Shown here piece after piece: positions 24,051 to 32,539 of a DNA stretch of 38,562 nucleotides; position 1 is the first letter of the stretch, and every line of letters begins with the position of its first letter. Location: positions 1 to 38,562 of the forward strand of contig JACQBN010000008.1 in NCBI GenBank assembly GCA_016194455.1. The letters are read 5' to 3'. Position numbers and translations under genes: made by a program. The stretch comes from Candidatus Kaiserbacteria bacterium (GTDB taxonomy: Bacteria; Patescibacteriota; Minisyncoccia; Phycocordibacterales; Phycocordibacteraceae). The notes under the pieces are model-generated. The model was given only the letters and a program-made list of their open reading frames with translations. It did not search any database and was not told the DNA's origin.

Positions 24051-25316
24051 ATGCTCGATATCCATTTTATCCGGGAGAACACCGACATCGTGAAGGCCGG
24101 AGCGGCGAAGAAGCACGTTGTCGTGGATATTGATCGGCTGCTTAAGGTCGATGACGAGCGGAAGCGCCTCAAGCAGGAGATAGAGGGAAAACGCGCGGAG
24201 CAGAACAAGCGCTCGAGCGAGATGCAACGCGCACAAGGCGCCGAGCGCGCGGCGCTCCTCGAGGCTATGCGGGAACTGAAGAATGGAATGGGGAAGAGCG
24301 ACGAGAAGCTGAAGACCGTGACGGAGGAATGGCAGAAGCTGATGCTCGCGGTGCCGAACGTCCCCGACATCTCGGTGCCGGAGGGGCAGAGCGATGCGGA
24401 TAATAAGGAGGTGAAGACGTGGGGGAAGGTGCCGAGATTCCGCTTCGAACCCAAGGGCCATAGCGAGCTGATGACGGCGCTCAAGATGGCGGACTTCGAG
24501 CGCGGGGCGAAGGTCGCGGGCTTTCGCGGATACTTTTTGAAAAACGACGGTGCGCTGCTCTCGTACGCGCTCTGGCATTTTCTCTCCGACCATTTCATCA
24601 CAAAGGGCGGCTGGACGCCGATGATCGTGCCATCTCTTGCGCGGCGCGAAGGATTCCTCGGCACCGGCTTCCTGCCGCAGAGTGAAGAGGATCTCTACAC
24701 AACGCAGGACGGTGAATATCTCGCGGGCACCGCGGAGGTTGCGACAATGGCCTACCACATGGACGAGGTGCTCGAGGCGAAGGATCTGCCGATAAAATAT
24801 TTTTCATTCTCGCCCTGCTTCCGCAGGGAGGCGGGCGCACACGGTAAGGACACGAAGGGGCTCGTGCGCGTGCACGAGTTCTTCAAGTTCGAGCAGGTGA
24901 TCCTCTGCGAGGCCTCGCACGAGGCGTCGGTCAAGCATCATGAAGAGCTGACCGCGAACTCCGAGGAGGCAGTGCAGGCACTCGGCATCCCCTATCGCGT
25001 CATCATCAACAGCGGCGCGGATCTTGGGTTGGGGCAGGTGAAGAAGTACGATATTGAATGTTGGATGCCCTCGGAGGGCCGCTATCGCGAGACGCACTCC
25101 GCTTCTTATTTCCACGATTTCCAGACCCGCCGGCTCAACATCCGCTATCGCGATGCACAGGGCGCGCTCAAGTTTGCGCATTCACTCAACAACACCGCGC
25201 TCGCCACACCGCGCTTCCTCGCGGTTCTGGTGGAGAACTATCAACAGGGAGACGGGAGCGTGAAGGTCCCGGACGCGCTCGTGCCGTATGTTGGCAAGGA
25301 ACGCATCGCCCCTTGA
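24051..25316 (+). CDS. serS: Seryl-tRNA synthetase
   Basis: Class II synthetase that charges tRNA-Ser. 421 residues, family-typical. The N-terminal MLDIHFIRENTDIVKAG and the long antiparallel coiled-coil arm (about 30-105) bind the long variable arm of tRNA. The catalytic domain includes GTAEVATMAYHMDE, motif 2 in SPCFRREAGAHGKDTKGLVR, HEFFKFEQ and motif 3 near NNTALATPRFLAVLVEN. Start 24051 gives the canonical N-terminus; an upstream in-frame extension to 23937 overlaps the divergent promoter and the PP2C gene. Confidence 0.97.
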   Translation: MLDIHFIRENTDIVKAGAAKKHVVVDIDRLLKVDDERKRLKQEIEGKRAEQNKRSSEMQRAQGAERAALLEAMRELKNGMGKSDEKLKTVTEEWQKLMLAVPNVPDISVPEGQSDADNKEVKTWGKVPRFRFEPKGHSELMTALKMADFERGAKVAGFRGYFLKNDGALLSYALWHFLSDHFITKGGWTPMIVPSLARREGFLGTGFLPQSEEDLYTTQDGEYLAGTAEVATMAYHMDEVLEAKDLPIKYFSFSPCFRREAGAHGKDTKGLVRVHEFFKFEQVILCEASHEASVKHHEELTANSEEAVQALGIPYRVIINSGADLGLGQVKKYDIECWMPSEGRYRETHSASYFHDFQTRRLNIRYRDAQGALKFAHSLNNTALATPRFLAVLVENYQQGDGSVKVPDALVPYVGKERIAP

Positions 25317-26157
25317 CCGCGGCGATCGGCTCTTCGCACGCCGCCGCGCAGCGCGGCGGCGGGAGCTGATCCTGATCGCGACGCTCGCGTTCGTCATCAT
25401 TGGCGCTGGCGTTTGGAGCCTCTGGCGGCCGCAGCTGCGCATCGCGAACGTAACCATTTCGAATAACGACCCGGCGCTCCTCGCGCTCGCAGAGCAGAAG
25501 CTCGCGGGCAGCTACTTCGGCATCGTCCCGCGCGACTCCATCTTCTTCCCGCCCGCGCACGCAATCCGCGCCGCGCTCCTCGCCGCCAATCCGGATATCG
25601 CCACGGTCTCGATTGTGCGGAGTGGCTTCACTGCGCTCACGATCACGCTGAACCTCCGCGCAGCGGTCGGCCGCTGGTGTGGTTCGATGTACTCACCACA
25701 AGTGGCGCTTGCCCCAAGCACAGTCGAGGGGTCGACCACGTGCTATCTCTTCGACGCGAGCGGATCTATCTATGCGGCGGCCGGAGATGGAGATGAGACA
25801 GTAAACCCCGCTACTCTCTTTGCGCCTTTGGCCAATCCCGCATCCGGTATTGTGGGCGGGATCATCCTAGATGCGGACAAACTCCCTGCGCTTTTTGACT
25901 TCGCCCGCGAGATCACGGGATTGAGTACCTCTATAGGCACCTCCGTCCTCTGGATCGCGATCCGCGCCGATGAGGTGGACGATTATCTCGCGAGCGGTAC
26001 CCGCATCACCTATGTATTGGGCGATGAGCAAAATGCCTTCGCACTCCTCTCGTCTTCAAAATCGGATCTGAATCTCGCCGACGGCCCGGTGGAGTATGTG
26101 GATCTGCGCTTCACCGCGAGCGGCCGCGTGTACTTCAAAAAAAGTTCGGGTAAATAA
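25288..26157 (+). CDS. ftsQ: FtsQ/DivIB-like cell division protein
   Basis: 289 residues: basic cytoplasmic N-terminus, a single membrane helix (27-46), then a POTRA-like domain (about 50-130, LRIANVTISNNDPALL through LAANPDIATVSIVRSGFTALTITL). The C-terminal beta region ends VEYVDLRFTASGRVYFKK, which matches the closing 'DLR....VYF' of FtsQ. It would link divisome proteins across the membrane. It overlaps the serS 3' end by 29 bases. The usual neighbours (murC, ftsA, ftsZ) are absent, so the symbol is an inference from layout. Confidence 0.7.
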   Translation: MLARNASPLDRGDRLFARRRAARRRELILIATLAFVIIGAGVWSLWRPQLRIANVTISNNDPALLALAEQKLAGSYFGIVPRDSIFFPPAHAIRAALLAANPDIATVSIVRSGFTALTITLNLRAAVGRWCGSMYSPQVALAPSTVEGSTTCYLFDASGSIYAAAGDGDETVNPATLFAPLANPASGIVGGIILDADKLPALFDFAREITGLSTSIGTSVLWIAIRADEVDDYLASGTRITYVLGDEQNAFALLSSSKSDLNLADGPVEYVDLRFTASGRVYFKKSSGK

Positions 26158-26185
26158 AAACGCGGAGAGTGAAATTCTCTCCGCG
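26155..26185 (-). terminator. Intrinsic terminator after the 112-aa membrane protein gene
   Basis: 9-bp stem CGCGGAGAG/CTCTCCGCG with a 7-base loop, followed on the minus strand by TTTTTATTT. It lies between convergent genes and may also stop the ftsQ transcript. Confidence 0.85.
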
Positions 26186-26192
26186 CACTCAA

Positions 26193-26531
26193 TTAGTGAG
26201 AGTCTCGGTTCTGAAGTTTGTTATAGCCTTCGGCAAGCATCTCGAAAACATAGAACACGCAGTACCAGATAACGGCGAAAAGAACAGAAGCACCCGCGAC
26301 CCCAATCGCAAACACAATGAGATCGAGGACGAGTGCCGCCAGGCTGTCTTGTGCCGACACAGGGTCGTGAACGAGAGCCATGGCGCCCAACGCAAAGAAA
26401 ACAGCCGAGATGATTGTGATTGCGAGCGGCCAATCAATCTTCTTTCGTTTACGGAGTGCCATGCCGAATCCGAGGCAGAGAGCGGAAAGGCCGAAGAAAA
26501 AGGTAAACAGAACAGTGTCAAGCGGCATCAT
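26193..26531 (-). CDS. Small integral membrane protein, 112 aa
   Basis: Three hydrophobic segments (about 5-25, 34-54 and 65-95) separated by a basic loop (RKRKK). Shine-Dalgarno GAGGAGA lies seven bases before ATG 26531. It has a TTGACA promoter and a terminator of its own. Another minus-strand frame over the same region (26189-26521) is also open, but this frame has the ribosome site and the membrane pattern. No family recognised. Confidence 0.7.
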   Translation of the reverse strand: MMPLDTVLFTFFFGLSALCLGFGMALRKRKKIDWPLAITIISAVFFALGAMALVHDPVSAQDSLAALVLDLIVFAIGVAGASVLFAVIWYCVFYVFEMLAEGYNKLQNRDSH

Positions 26532-26588
26532 GACGTTTCTCCTCGTTTACGGTGCGCGGGATTGCGCCCGGAACGAATATCCGCAGAG

Positions 26589-26618
26589 AGCCTACCATCA
26601 TAAGCAGCAGGCTGTCAA
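26589..26618 (-). promoter_or_regulatory. Promoter for the 112-aa membrane protein gene
   Basis: Minus strand TTGACA (26613-26618), 18-base spacer, TAGGCT (26589-26594). It lies back to back with the dus -10 on the plus strand (TAGAAT, 26626-26631). Confidence 0.5.
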
Positions 26619-26637
26619 GCGATTGTAGAATACAGGC

Positions 26638-27615
26638 ATGCAATCGTTTTGGGAGAAACTACCAAAACCATTTTTTGCGCTGGCGCCGATGGCGGACGTG
26701 ACCGACGCGGCGTTCCGGCCCCTCATCGCGAAGTACGGCAAGCCGGACGTGCTGTTCACCGAGTTCGTCTCGGCCGACGGGCTTTTTCACACTCGCGAAA
26801 GGGCGAAGGTGAAAGATGAAGAAAATCCCTTGATGCGAGATGTCAAATTTTCTGAAATAGAGCGGCCTATCGTGATGCAGATATTCTCGGGAAAGCCCGC
26901 GATGATCGCGTACGGAGCGAAGCTTGCGCAAGAACTCGGATTCGACGGCGTGGACATCAATATGGGCTGTCCGGATCGAACGATCGAGAAGCAATCAGCG
27001 GGCGCCGCGCTCATCAAGCACCCGGAGCTTGCGCTCGAGCTTATCCGTGCGGCCCAAGAGGCGAGCCCGCTCCCGGTTTCGGTCAAGACCCGCGTCGGGT
27101 ATCACTATGAGATTCTCGACGAGTGGATTCCGCTTCTGCTCTCGGGCGAGCCCTCTGCGATCGCGATACATTTGCGTACGCGGAAGGAGATGTCGAGCGT
27201 GCCGGCCGATTGGGGACTGATGAAACGCGCGGTCGCGCTTCGCGACCGCGCGGGCTCGAAGACCCTGATGATAGGCAACGGCGACGTAAAAGATTTAGAA
27301 GAAGCGAGAGTAAAGGCTGCGGAGAGCGGGGCGGACGGCGTGATGCTTGGCCGAGCAATATTCGGCAACCCGTGGCTCTTTAGCGGTCGCCCCGCGAGCG
27401 GCATCACGCCGGCCGAGAAGCTCGTCGCGCTCGCCGAGCTCGCGCATAACTTCGAGAAACTCTCGCCGCCCAAGTCCTTCGCCACCTTCAAGAAGCACAT
27501 CAAAGCATTCGTCTCGGGCTGGCCCGAAGCGGCCGAGCTCCGCACCCGGCTTATGGATGTAACAAGCGCCGAAGCGCTCAGCGCGGTTGTCCAAGCCACA
27601 GGACTTGATTTATAA
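26638..27615 (+). CDS. dus: tRNA-dihydrouridine synthase
   Basis: FMN enzyme that reduces uridines in tRNA D-loops. 325 residues. Motifs are FALAPMADVTDAAFR (FMN site), QIFSGKP, VDINMGCPDRTIEKQSAGAAL with catalytic Cys111, VSVKTRVGY, IHLRTR and a phosphate-binding IGNGDVKDLEEA...GADGVMLGRAIFGNPW segment. TAGAAT lies six bases before ATG and no Shine-Dalgarno sequence is seen, which predicts a leaderless mRNA. Which Dus subfamily it belongs to cannot be set by eye. Confidence 0.94.
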   Translation: MQSFWEKLPKPFFALAPMADVTDAAFRPLIAKYGKPDVLFTEFVSADGLFHTRERAKVKDEENPLMRDVKFSEIERPIVMQIFSGKPAMIAYGAKLAQELGFDGVDINMGCPDRTIEKQSAGAALIKHPELALELIRAAQEASPLPVSVKTRVGYHYEILDEWIPLLLSGEPSAIAIHLRTRKEMSSVPADWGLMKRAVALRDRAGSKTLMIGNGDVKDLEEARVKAAESGADGVMLGRAIFGNPWLFSGRPASGITPAEKLVALAELAHNFEKLSPPKSFATFKKHIKAFVSGWPEAAELRTRLMDVTSAEALSAVVQATGLDL

Positions 27616-27633
27616 AAGCACTGATGTTATAAA
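27605..27633 (+). promoter_or_regulatory. Promoter for the 196-aa unknown gene
   Basis: TTGATT (27605-27610), 17-base spacer and extended -10 TGT-TATAAA (27628-27633). The -35 lies inside the dus 3' end. Confidence 0.65.
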
Positions 27634-27667
27634 TAGAACAGAAGCGCCAGTATTGGGAGACTAAGGA

Positions 27668-28258
27668 ATGAACAACAAATTAGTTAACTTTTTCTTCCCG
27701 AAACGCTTTGGGCGCCAAGGGAGGGTTGGAAGGTTGGTGGCGGCAGAAAACGACGACCTCATACGTCAAGCCCTTAAGGCTGGAGTTGAACCAGCGGAGG
27801 CCGCGCGGTATTCAGTGGAGTTCTTTGAGTGCAAACATACGGGATACCACACCGTCAACGCCTCAAGCATCTACTGGGAGAGCAAGAGCGGTTTCGTTCT
27901 CTCCTATAACGGACGGGCGATCGCGTGCACAGCAGTAGAAGTGAAGCGGACCCACCTCTTCATCAAACAAGTGCAAGGCGTGTCGGGCTTCAAGCAGGAA
28001 CTGGGGCTGCTGCGCTGGGAACGTCTCCTCTTTAAGATTGCGGCAGAGTATGCCCGCGCGCTCGGCTTGAGAGAGGCTCGCTCTATCAGGTCAGAGGATC
28101 AACGCTACTATCCAGAGAACGGCCGCTCCGCCCAGCTCGACGACCATCGCCAGCGCGCAGAACGCATGCACGTTATCTACGACAAAACGCCACTGCGGTT
28201 AGGATTCCGGTGGTCGGCGGAGCGCAACGCATTCGTTCTGCCGCTCGCTTGTGGATAA
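27668..28258 (+). CDS. Hypothetical protein, 196 aa
   Basis: Shine-Dalgarno-like GGGAG and AAGGA precede ATG 27668. The protein has a beta-rich middle (IYWESKSGFVLSYNGRAIACTAVEV, then HLFIKQVQGV) followed by a helix with WERLLFKIAAEYARALGLREARSIR and a C-terminal GFRWSAERNAFVLPL. The layout recalls a GNAT-like acetyltransferase fold (strand, acyl-CoA-site-like segment, helix), but no acetyl-CoA motif is clear and I do not name a function. It has a strong own promoter. Confidence 0.7.
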   Translation: MNNKLVNFFFPKRFGRQGRVGRLVAAENDDLIRQALKAGVEPAEAARYSVEFFECKHTGYHTVNASSIYWESKSGFVLSYNGRAIACTAVEVKRTHLFIKQVQGVSGFKQELGLLRWERLLFKIAAEYARALGLREARSIRSEDQRYYPENGRSAQLDDHRQRAERMHVIYDKTPLRLGFRWSAERNAFVLPLACG

Positions 28259-28263
28259 CCCCA

Positions 28264-28292
28264 TTGCAGCTTCCGCGCCACGAGCGTAGAAT
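28264..28292 (+). promoter_or_regulatory. Possible promoter of a short leader or small RNA
   Basis: TTGCAG (28264-28269), 17-base spacer, TAGAAT (28287-28292). Predicted start near 28299, giving an RNA of about 85 bases up to the terminator at 28355-28382, only 18 bases before the next start codon. Confidence 0.4.
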
Positions 28293-28354
28293 GCGCGGGA
28301 CTTGGAACGCCCTCTCACCAGAAGCGACCATGGTTGGGCTTCGGCCCGCAGCAG

Positions 28355-28382
28355 CGCCCCGTCTCGGACGGGGCGTTTTTTT
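28355..28382 (+). terminator. Intrinsic terminator before the synthetase-like gene
   Basis: 9-bp stem CGCCCCGTC-TCG-GACGGGGCG followed by seven T. It lies about 95 bases after the 196-aa gene stop and 18 bases before ATG 28401. It may end the upstream gene, a small RNA, or act as an attenuator. Confidence 0.88.
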
Positions 28383-28400
28383 ATTCACTAATGCACGCAC

Positions 28401-29225
28401 ATGTATAAAAACTATAAGCCGCCGCGCGACACGAAGAAGTTCAGCGAAGCGGTCAACAAGCTCCGCAGCTTCTTCCTTAAGAAAAAATTTATTGAGGTGC
28501 ATACCCAGGACCGCTTGAGCATCCTCGCCGCCTGCGAGGATCCGAAGACGGTGGCGACCTACCGCTATGAAAATGAAATCTGGCCGCTGCCACAGACCGG
28601 GCAGATGTGGCTGGAATATGAGCTCTTGACGCAGCCGGAGTTCCCCGGCGTCTTCTGCGTTTCAACGAGCTACCGCAACGAACCGCGCCCGGTCCCGGGT
28701 CGCCACGAACGCATCTTCCCGATGTTCGAGTTCGAGGCCAAGGGCACGCTCCAGGATTTGCAAAAGCTTGAAGCGGAGCTCTGCGAGTATCTCGGCTTCG
28801 GCAGGCAGAGCTCTTTCGTCCGCAAGAACTACGACGACCTCGCGAAGCGCTACAACACGCGCGAACTCACGGGCGAGTACGAAACGAAGATGGGGGAGGA
28901 ATACGGTCGCGTCATTTTTTTGGAGAGGTTCCCCGAGCACACCTCGCCCTTCTGGAATATGCGCCGGAGCGGAGCGCACGCGCACAAGATTGACGTCATC
29001 ATCGACGGCATGGAGACCATCGGCTCGGCGGAGCGCAGTTCCAACGCCGAGGAAATGCGTGAACGCTTCCGCACCATCAGCAGAGGCGGCTACGCAAAGC
29101 TCCTCTATGACACCTTCGGCAAGGAGCGGGTTGAGTCCGAGCTCGAGGGGTTCCTCTCGTTGCCGTTCTTCCCGCGCTACGGTGGCGGTATCGGCATGAC
29201 GCGCCTCATGCGAGCGCTCGCCTAA
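28401..29225 (+). CDS. Class II aminoacyl-tRNA synthetase-like catalytic core (AsnRS paralogue / asparagine synthetase-like)
   Basis: 274 residues that resemble the catalytic domain of Asp/AsnRS without the anticodon-binding domain. Motif 2 is in [19 protein letters not shown], with MFEFEAKG after it. A long central part holds [10 protein letters not shown] and [18 protein letters not shown]. Motif 3 is [13 protein letters not shown]. Family knowledge: archaeal AsnRS-like stand-alone cores of this kind make asparagine from aspartate and ammonia. It is thus a candidate asparagine synthetase, or an enzyme modifying another substrate. No Shine-Dalgarno sequence is seen. The stop overlaps the convergent purL stop by four bases. 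Confidence 0.8.
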   Translation: MYKNYKPPRDTKKFSEAVNKLRSFFLKKKFIEVHTQDRLSILAACEDPKTVATYRYENEIWPLPQTGQMWLEYELLTQPEFPGVFCVSTSYRNEPRPVPGRHERIFPMFEFEAKGTLQDLQKLEAELCEYLGFGRQSSFVRKNYDDLAKRYNTRELTGEYETKMGEEYGRVIFLERFPEHTSPFWNMRRSGAHAHKIDVIIDGMETIGSAERSSNAEEMRERFRTISRGGYAKLLYDTFGKERVESELEGFLSLPFFPRYGGGIGMTRLMRALA

Positions 29226-30766
29226 CGGGCAGGACGCACGCCGGCCATCACGAGCACCGGCGTCGGCTTTATGGAATGTTTACCATGCGCGTTGTAGAGA
29301 CTCACGTTACCGCCCACGATAGGGATGCGAGCTTTCTTGCAAAGCTTCGCGAGCGCCTGTGTCGTCTCCGCAAACGCGCCCATGGAGTCGCGCGGATGGC
29401 CGAAGTTGAGGCAGTTGGTAATGCCGAGCGGCTGCGCGTTTTTGCTCCGCAGTTGCCGGAGGCAGCGATCAAACGCGTGCGTGACGCCCTCTGTTGGGCT
29501 TCGATCCGAGCGACCTTCGTCCGAGCTCCAGGCGATGACAACTTCTTTGTCGATCTCGGGGATGTCGATAATCGCGTAGTGGCCTGGGCGGTCAGGACCC
29601 TTGATCGTGCGAACGCCCACCGACCAGTCGTATTGACGCCAGATGTCGCGGGTGATCTCGCGGCTAGCCTTCCGCGGTAAACCGCCCTCTGCGCGCCAGG
29701 GCAGGAGTTCCCAGTCCTCTTCTAGATCCGGGAATAGTTCTGCAAATTGCATCGGCAGCGTTGTGAGTCGCCTGCGCGCATCCCGATAGCGGATGGTGTA
29801 GTGGCCGTCGTTGGTCACTCGCCCGATAACTCTCGCTTCGAGATCCCAGCGCTTGAAGACGGAAAGAATCTGTGCTCGATGCTCGCGCCGGCCGACGATC
29901 AGCATGCGTTCTTGCGATTCAGAGAGGAGCATCTCCACCGGCGAGAGGCGCGCGGCCTTCGTCGGCACCTGGTCAAGGAGGACGTGCGCACCGAGATTCC
30001 TTTTCGTCCGCGCTCGGCCCCGGAGCACGACCTCGGAGGTGGAGCAGAGCAGCCCGGCAGCGCCCATGTCCTGCATGCCCTCTATCCAGCCGCTGCCGGC
30101 GAGCTCGAGGCACGCCTCGAGCAAGAGCTTTTCCAGGAATGGATCAGCCTCCTGTACCGTGCTTGCGTCGAGCGCCTCAAGATTTGTAGATGCCATCTGC
30201 GCTCCACCCACTCCGTCGCGGCCCGTGCGCGCCCCGACGTAGATAAGGTCGCTCCCTGGAGTTGTCGCGCGGCCGTAGATGATGTTCTTTCTCCGGACGA
30301 GGCCGAAGGCCGCGACATTGACGAGACAGTTATGGTTAAACGTTGGATCAAAATAGAGATCGCCGCCCACCACCGGCACGCCCACGCAATTGCCGTAGTC
30401 AGAAATGCCGTGCACCACCTTCGGGAGCAGTCGCTTTGCTTTCGCGTCGGTGCCGAAGCGCAGACTATCGATGATCGCGATGGGCCGGGCGCCCATCGTG
30501 AAGATGTCGCGCAGGATACCGCCCACGCCGGTCGCGGCACCGCTATACGGTTTAATGAACGAGGGGTGGTTATGACTCTCGATGCGCATCGCGAGTGCCC
30601 AGCCCCTGCCGAGATCCACGATACCAGCGTTCTCTCCCGGACCTTGAATGACCTGCCGCCCCCTCGTCGGCAACTCCTTCAAGAATTGTTTTGTGCTTTT
30701 GTAGCTCGTATGCTCGCTCGCCATTGCTTCTGCGAGCGCCCGCTGAATGTCGCTAGCGATGGACAT
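29222..30766 (-). CDS. purL: Phosphoribosylformylglycinamidine synthase subunit PurL, lacking the last domain
   Basis: Converts FGAR to FGAM with ammonia from PurQ. 514 residues from ATG 30766, which overlaps the purQ stop by 14 bases. The N-terminus has ASEHTSYKS (active-site His), then ENAG and [22 protein letters not shown] (A1). B1 ends near [13 protein letters not shown]2 has [10 protein letters not shown] and [12 protein letters not shown] and ends [14 protein letters not shown]-stop. Full small PurL continues for another 150-200 residues (domain B2), which is absent. The convergent gene occupies the downstream DNA. The break falls at a domain boundary. This is either a functional minimal form or a truncated gene. 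Confidence 0.9.
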   Translation of the reverse strand: MSIASDIQRALAEAMASEHTSYKSTKQFLKELPTRGRQVIQGPGENAGIVDLGRGWALAMRIESHNHPSFIKPYSGAATGVGGILRDIFTMGARPIAIIDSLRFGTDAKAKRLLPKVVHGISDYGNCVGVPVVGGDLYFDPTFNHNCLVNVAAFGLVRRKNIIYGRATTPGSDLIYVGARTGRDGVGGAQMASTNLEALDASTVQEADPFLEKLLLEACLELAGSGWIEGMQDMGAAGLLCSTSEVVLRGRARTKRNLGAHVLLDQVPTKAARLSPVEMLLSESQERMLIVGRREHRAQILSVFKRWDLEARVIGRVTNDGHYTIRYRDARRRLTTLPMQFAELFPDLEEDWELLPWRAEGGLPRKASREITRDIWRQYDWSVGVRTIKGPDRPGHYAIIDIPEIDKEVVIAWSSDEGRSDRSPTEGVTHAFDRCLRQLRSKNAQPLGITNCLNFGHPRDSMGAFAETTQALAKLCKKARIPIVGGNVSLYNAHGKHSIKPTPVLVMAGVRPAR

Positions 30767-31445
30767 AGCGTTCGATCGCGCGCACGAAGAGCTCGGGATG
30801 CTTGGACCGCTCCGGGTGTGGCATGAGGCCGAAGATGGTGCCAGTTTCGTTGGCAACGCCGGCGATGCAGTCGTCCGAGCCGTTCGGGTTCGCGGGCCCA
30901 TAGCGCAGGAATATGCGCTCCGCTTTCTCGAGCGCTCTGCGCTCCTTGGCAGGAAGGCGATACCGACCATAACCGTGAGCGATGGGGATGTCGAATTTTG
31001 TGCCGAGCAGGCGCGTGTCGCCGAAGAACGACTGACCCGTCACCGTGCAGGCGACAGTGTCGCAGAAGAACTTGCCGAATTTATTCTGCACGAGCTTCCC
31101 GGGCAAGAGCCCCGCGTGGACCAGGATCTGGAAGCCGTTGCAGATGCCGAGAATTGGCCGCCCGCGCTTCGCTGCGGCGCGAAGCGCGGGCATAATCGGT
31201 GAGCGCACTGCGAGCACGCCAGGATCCATCGCATAAGCGCCAGTCGCCCTGCGGTAGCTGCGGTCGCCGAAAGCGAACCCGCCCGGCAGCACGATGAGAT
31301 CAGCCGGAGGGATTTCTTTATCGCGATACCAGACGAACTCCGCCTCATGCCCGAAGCGCCTGAAAAATCGCAGCGTATCGAAGTCGCAGTTGGAGCCGGG
31401 GAAGCGCAGCACGGCGACCCGCAGGCGTTTCTTCCGCTCCTTCAT
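30753..31445 (-). CDS. purQ: Phosphoribosylformylglycinamidine synthase, glutaminase subunit
   Basis: Class I glutamine amidotransferase that supplies ammonia to PurL. 230 residues. It has [21 protein letters not shown], nucleophile Cys102 in GICNGFQIL, and the His/Glu of the triad in MPHPERS near the C-terminus. A TATACT six bases before the ATG is half of a palindrome shared with dnaX. It is coupled to purL by a 14-base overlap. No purS is visible. Confidence 0.94.
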   Translation of the reverse strand: MKERKKRLRVAVLRFPGSNCDFDTLRFFRRFGHEAEFVWYRDKEIPPADLIVLPGGFAFGDRSYRRATGAYAMDPGVLAVRSPIMPALRAAAKRGRPILGICNGFQILVHAGLLPGKLVQNKFGKFFCDTVACTVTGQSFFGDTRLLGTKFDIPIAHGYGRYRLPAKERRALEKAERIFLRYGPANPNGSDDCIAGVANETGTIFGLMPHPERSKHPELFVRAIERYVHR

Positions 31446-31451
31446 ACATTG

Positions 31452-31459
31452 AGTATACT
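31452..31459. promoter_or_regulatory. Palindromic divergent -10, purQL/dnaX
   Basis: AGTATACT is self-complementary. Minus reading: TATACT six bases before the purQ ATG. Plus reading: TATACT (31454-31459) seven bases before the dnaX ATG. The two start codons are only 21 bases apart, leaving no room for separate promoters' -10 boxes or for Shine-Dalgarno sequences. Confidence 0.65.
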
Positions 31460-31466
31460 ATTCCGC

Positions 31467-32522
31467 ATGGCGCATCAGTCGCTTTATCGGCAGTATCGGC
31501 CACAATCCTTCGACGAGGTTGTCGGGCAGGAGCAGGTCACCAAGCCGCTTGCTGATTCCATCAAGGCGAAGAAAATCGGGCACGCCTATCTCTTCGCCGG
31601 CTCGCGGGGCCTCGGGAAGACCAGCGTGGCGCGCATCTTCGCGCGTGAGATCGGCTGCAAGGATAACGACCTCTACGAGATCGACGCAGCCTCCAACAAC
31701 AGCGTCGATGACATCCGCGTGCTCACCGAGGGCGTCTATACGCTCCCGTTTGAATCGCCCTACAAGGTCTACATCCTGGACGAGGCGCACATGCTCTCGA
31801 AGAGCGCGTGGAACGCGTTCCTCAAGACCTTGGAGGAGCCGCCCACATACGCGGTCTTTATTCTCGCGACCACCGAGCTCGAGAAGGTGCCCGAGACCGT
31901 GCAATCGCGCTGCCAGGTGTTTGAATTCAAAAAGCCGGACCGTAAATCACTCGCCGCGCTCGCCTCGCGCGTGGCGAAGAAGGAGGGCTGCACTCTTGCT
32001 CCCGACGCTGCCGAGCTCATCGCGCTCCTCGCAGAAGGCTCGTATCGCGATGCGCTCTCGGTGCTGCAGAAGGTCTCGGCAGTCTCTGCGGATAAGAAGT
32101 TGAGCCGTGAGGAAGTGGAGCGCGCGACGGGAGCGCCCAAACGCGAGCTCGTGCACGCACTCATCAACGCGCTCGCCGCAGGCGAGCGCGGCAAGGCGCT
32201 CGCCGCGATCGAGAACGCTGCGAACTCCGGCGCGGATATGCGGCTCTTCCTTGAGTTGACTCTCGAGGCGCTCCGTGCGGTTTTGCTGATTCGCTACGCG
32301 CCCGATCTGCGTGCGAGCTTAGAGCAAGAGCTTGGCGCCGACGAGTTCACGGCACTTGAGAAGTTTGCAAAGGGAAGCGGCCTGCCTGCGCAGGCAGGCA
32401 TCACCCACGCGACGCTCCTCGCGTTCCTCGAAGCCTCCGAGCGTATCCGTTACGCGCCCATCCCGACGCTCCCCTTGGAGCTCGCGGTGCTAGAACTTTT
32501 CCCTGACGAACCCAAGAACTAG
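31467..32522 (+). CDS. dnaX: DNA polymerase III clamp-loader subunit gamma/tau, without zinc module
   Basis: AAA+ subunit that loads the sliding clamp. 351 residues, so a gamma-length form with no tau tail. It has YRPQSFDEVVGQ, Walker A GSRGLGKT (45-52), Walker B YILDEAHM, sensor 1 ATTE and arginine finger SRCQ. Between the Walker A helix and EIDAASNN the usual four-cysteine zinc module is missing: the helix runs straight from FAREIGC to DNDLYEIDAAS. The collar domain holds an 18-bp palindrome encoding LPAQAG. Start 31467 gives the canonical N-terminus. Confidence 0.94.
   Translation: MAHQSLYRQYRPQSFDEVVGQEQVTKPLADSIKAKKIGHAYLFAGSRGLGKTSVARIFAREIGCKDNDLYEIDAASNNSVDDIRVLTEGVYTLPFESPYKVYILDEAHMLSKSAWNAFLKTLEEPPTYAVFILATTELEKVPETVQSRCQVFEFKKPDRKSLAALASRVAKKEGCTLAPDAAELIALLAEGSYRDALSVLQKVSAVSADKKLSREEVERATGAPKRELVHALINALAAGERGKALAAIENAANSGADMRLFLELTLEALRAVLLIRYAPDLRASLEQELGADEFTALEKFAKGSGLPAQAGITHATLLAFLEASERIRYAPIPTLPLELAVLELFPDEPKN
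32380..32399. repeat. Short palindromic repeat inside dnaX
   Basis: 20-bp palindrome containing CCTGCCTGCGCAGGCAGG (32381-32398). The same 18 bases, preceded by GCGG in both places, occur at 34091-34108 inside the alkylguanine transferase gene. In dnaX it reads as GLPAQAG. Confidence 0.8.
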
Positions 32523-32539
32523 TGTTAGAGTCCCTCTAT

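Noticed and set aside
29747-30826. Long plus-strand frame opposite purL
   Set aside because: Antisense to a clear PurL. The composition (Arg, His, Asp-rich) is that of a shadow frame.
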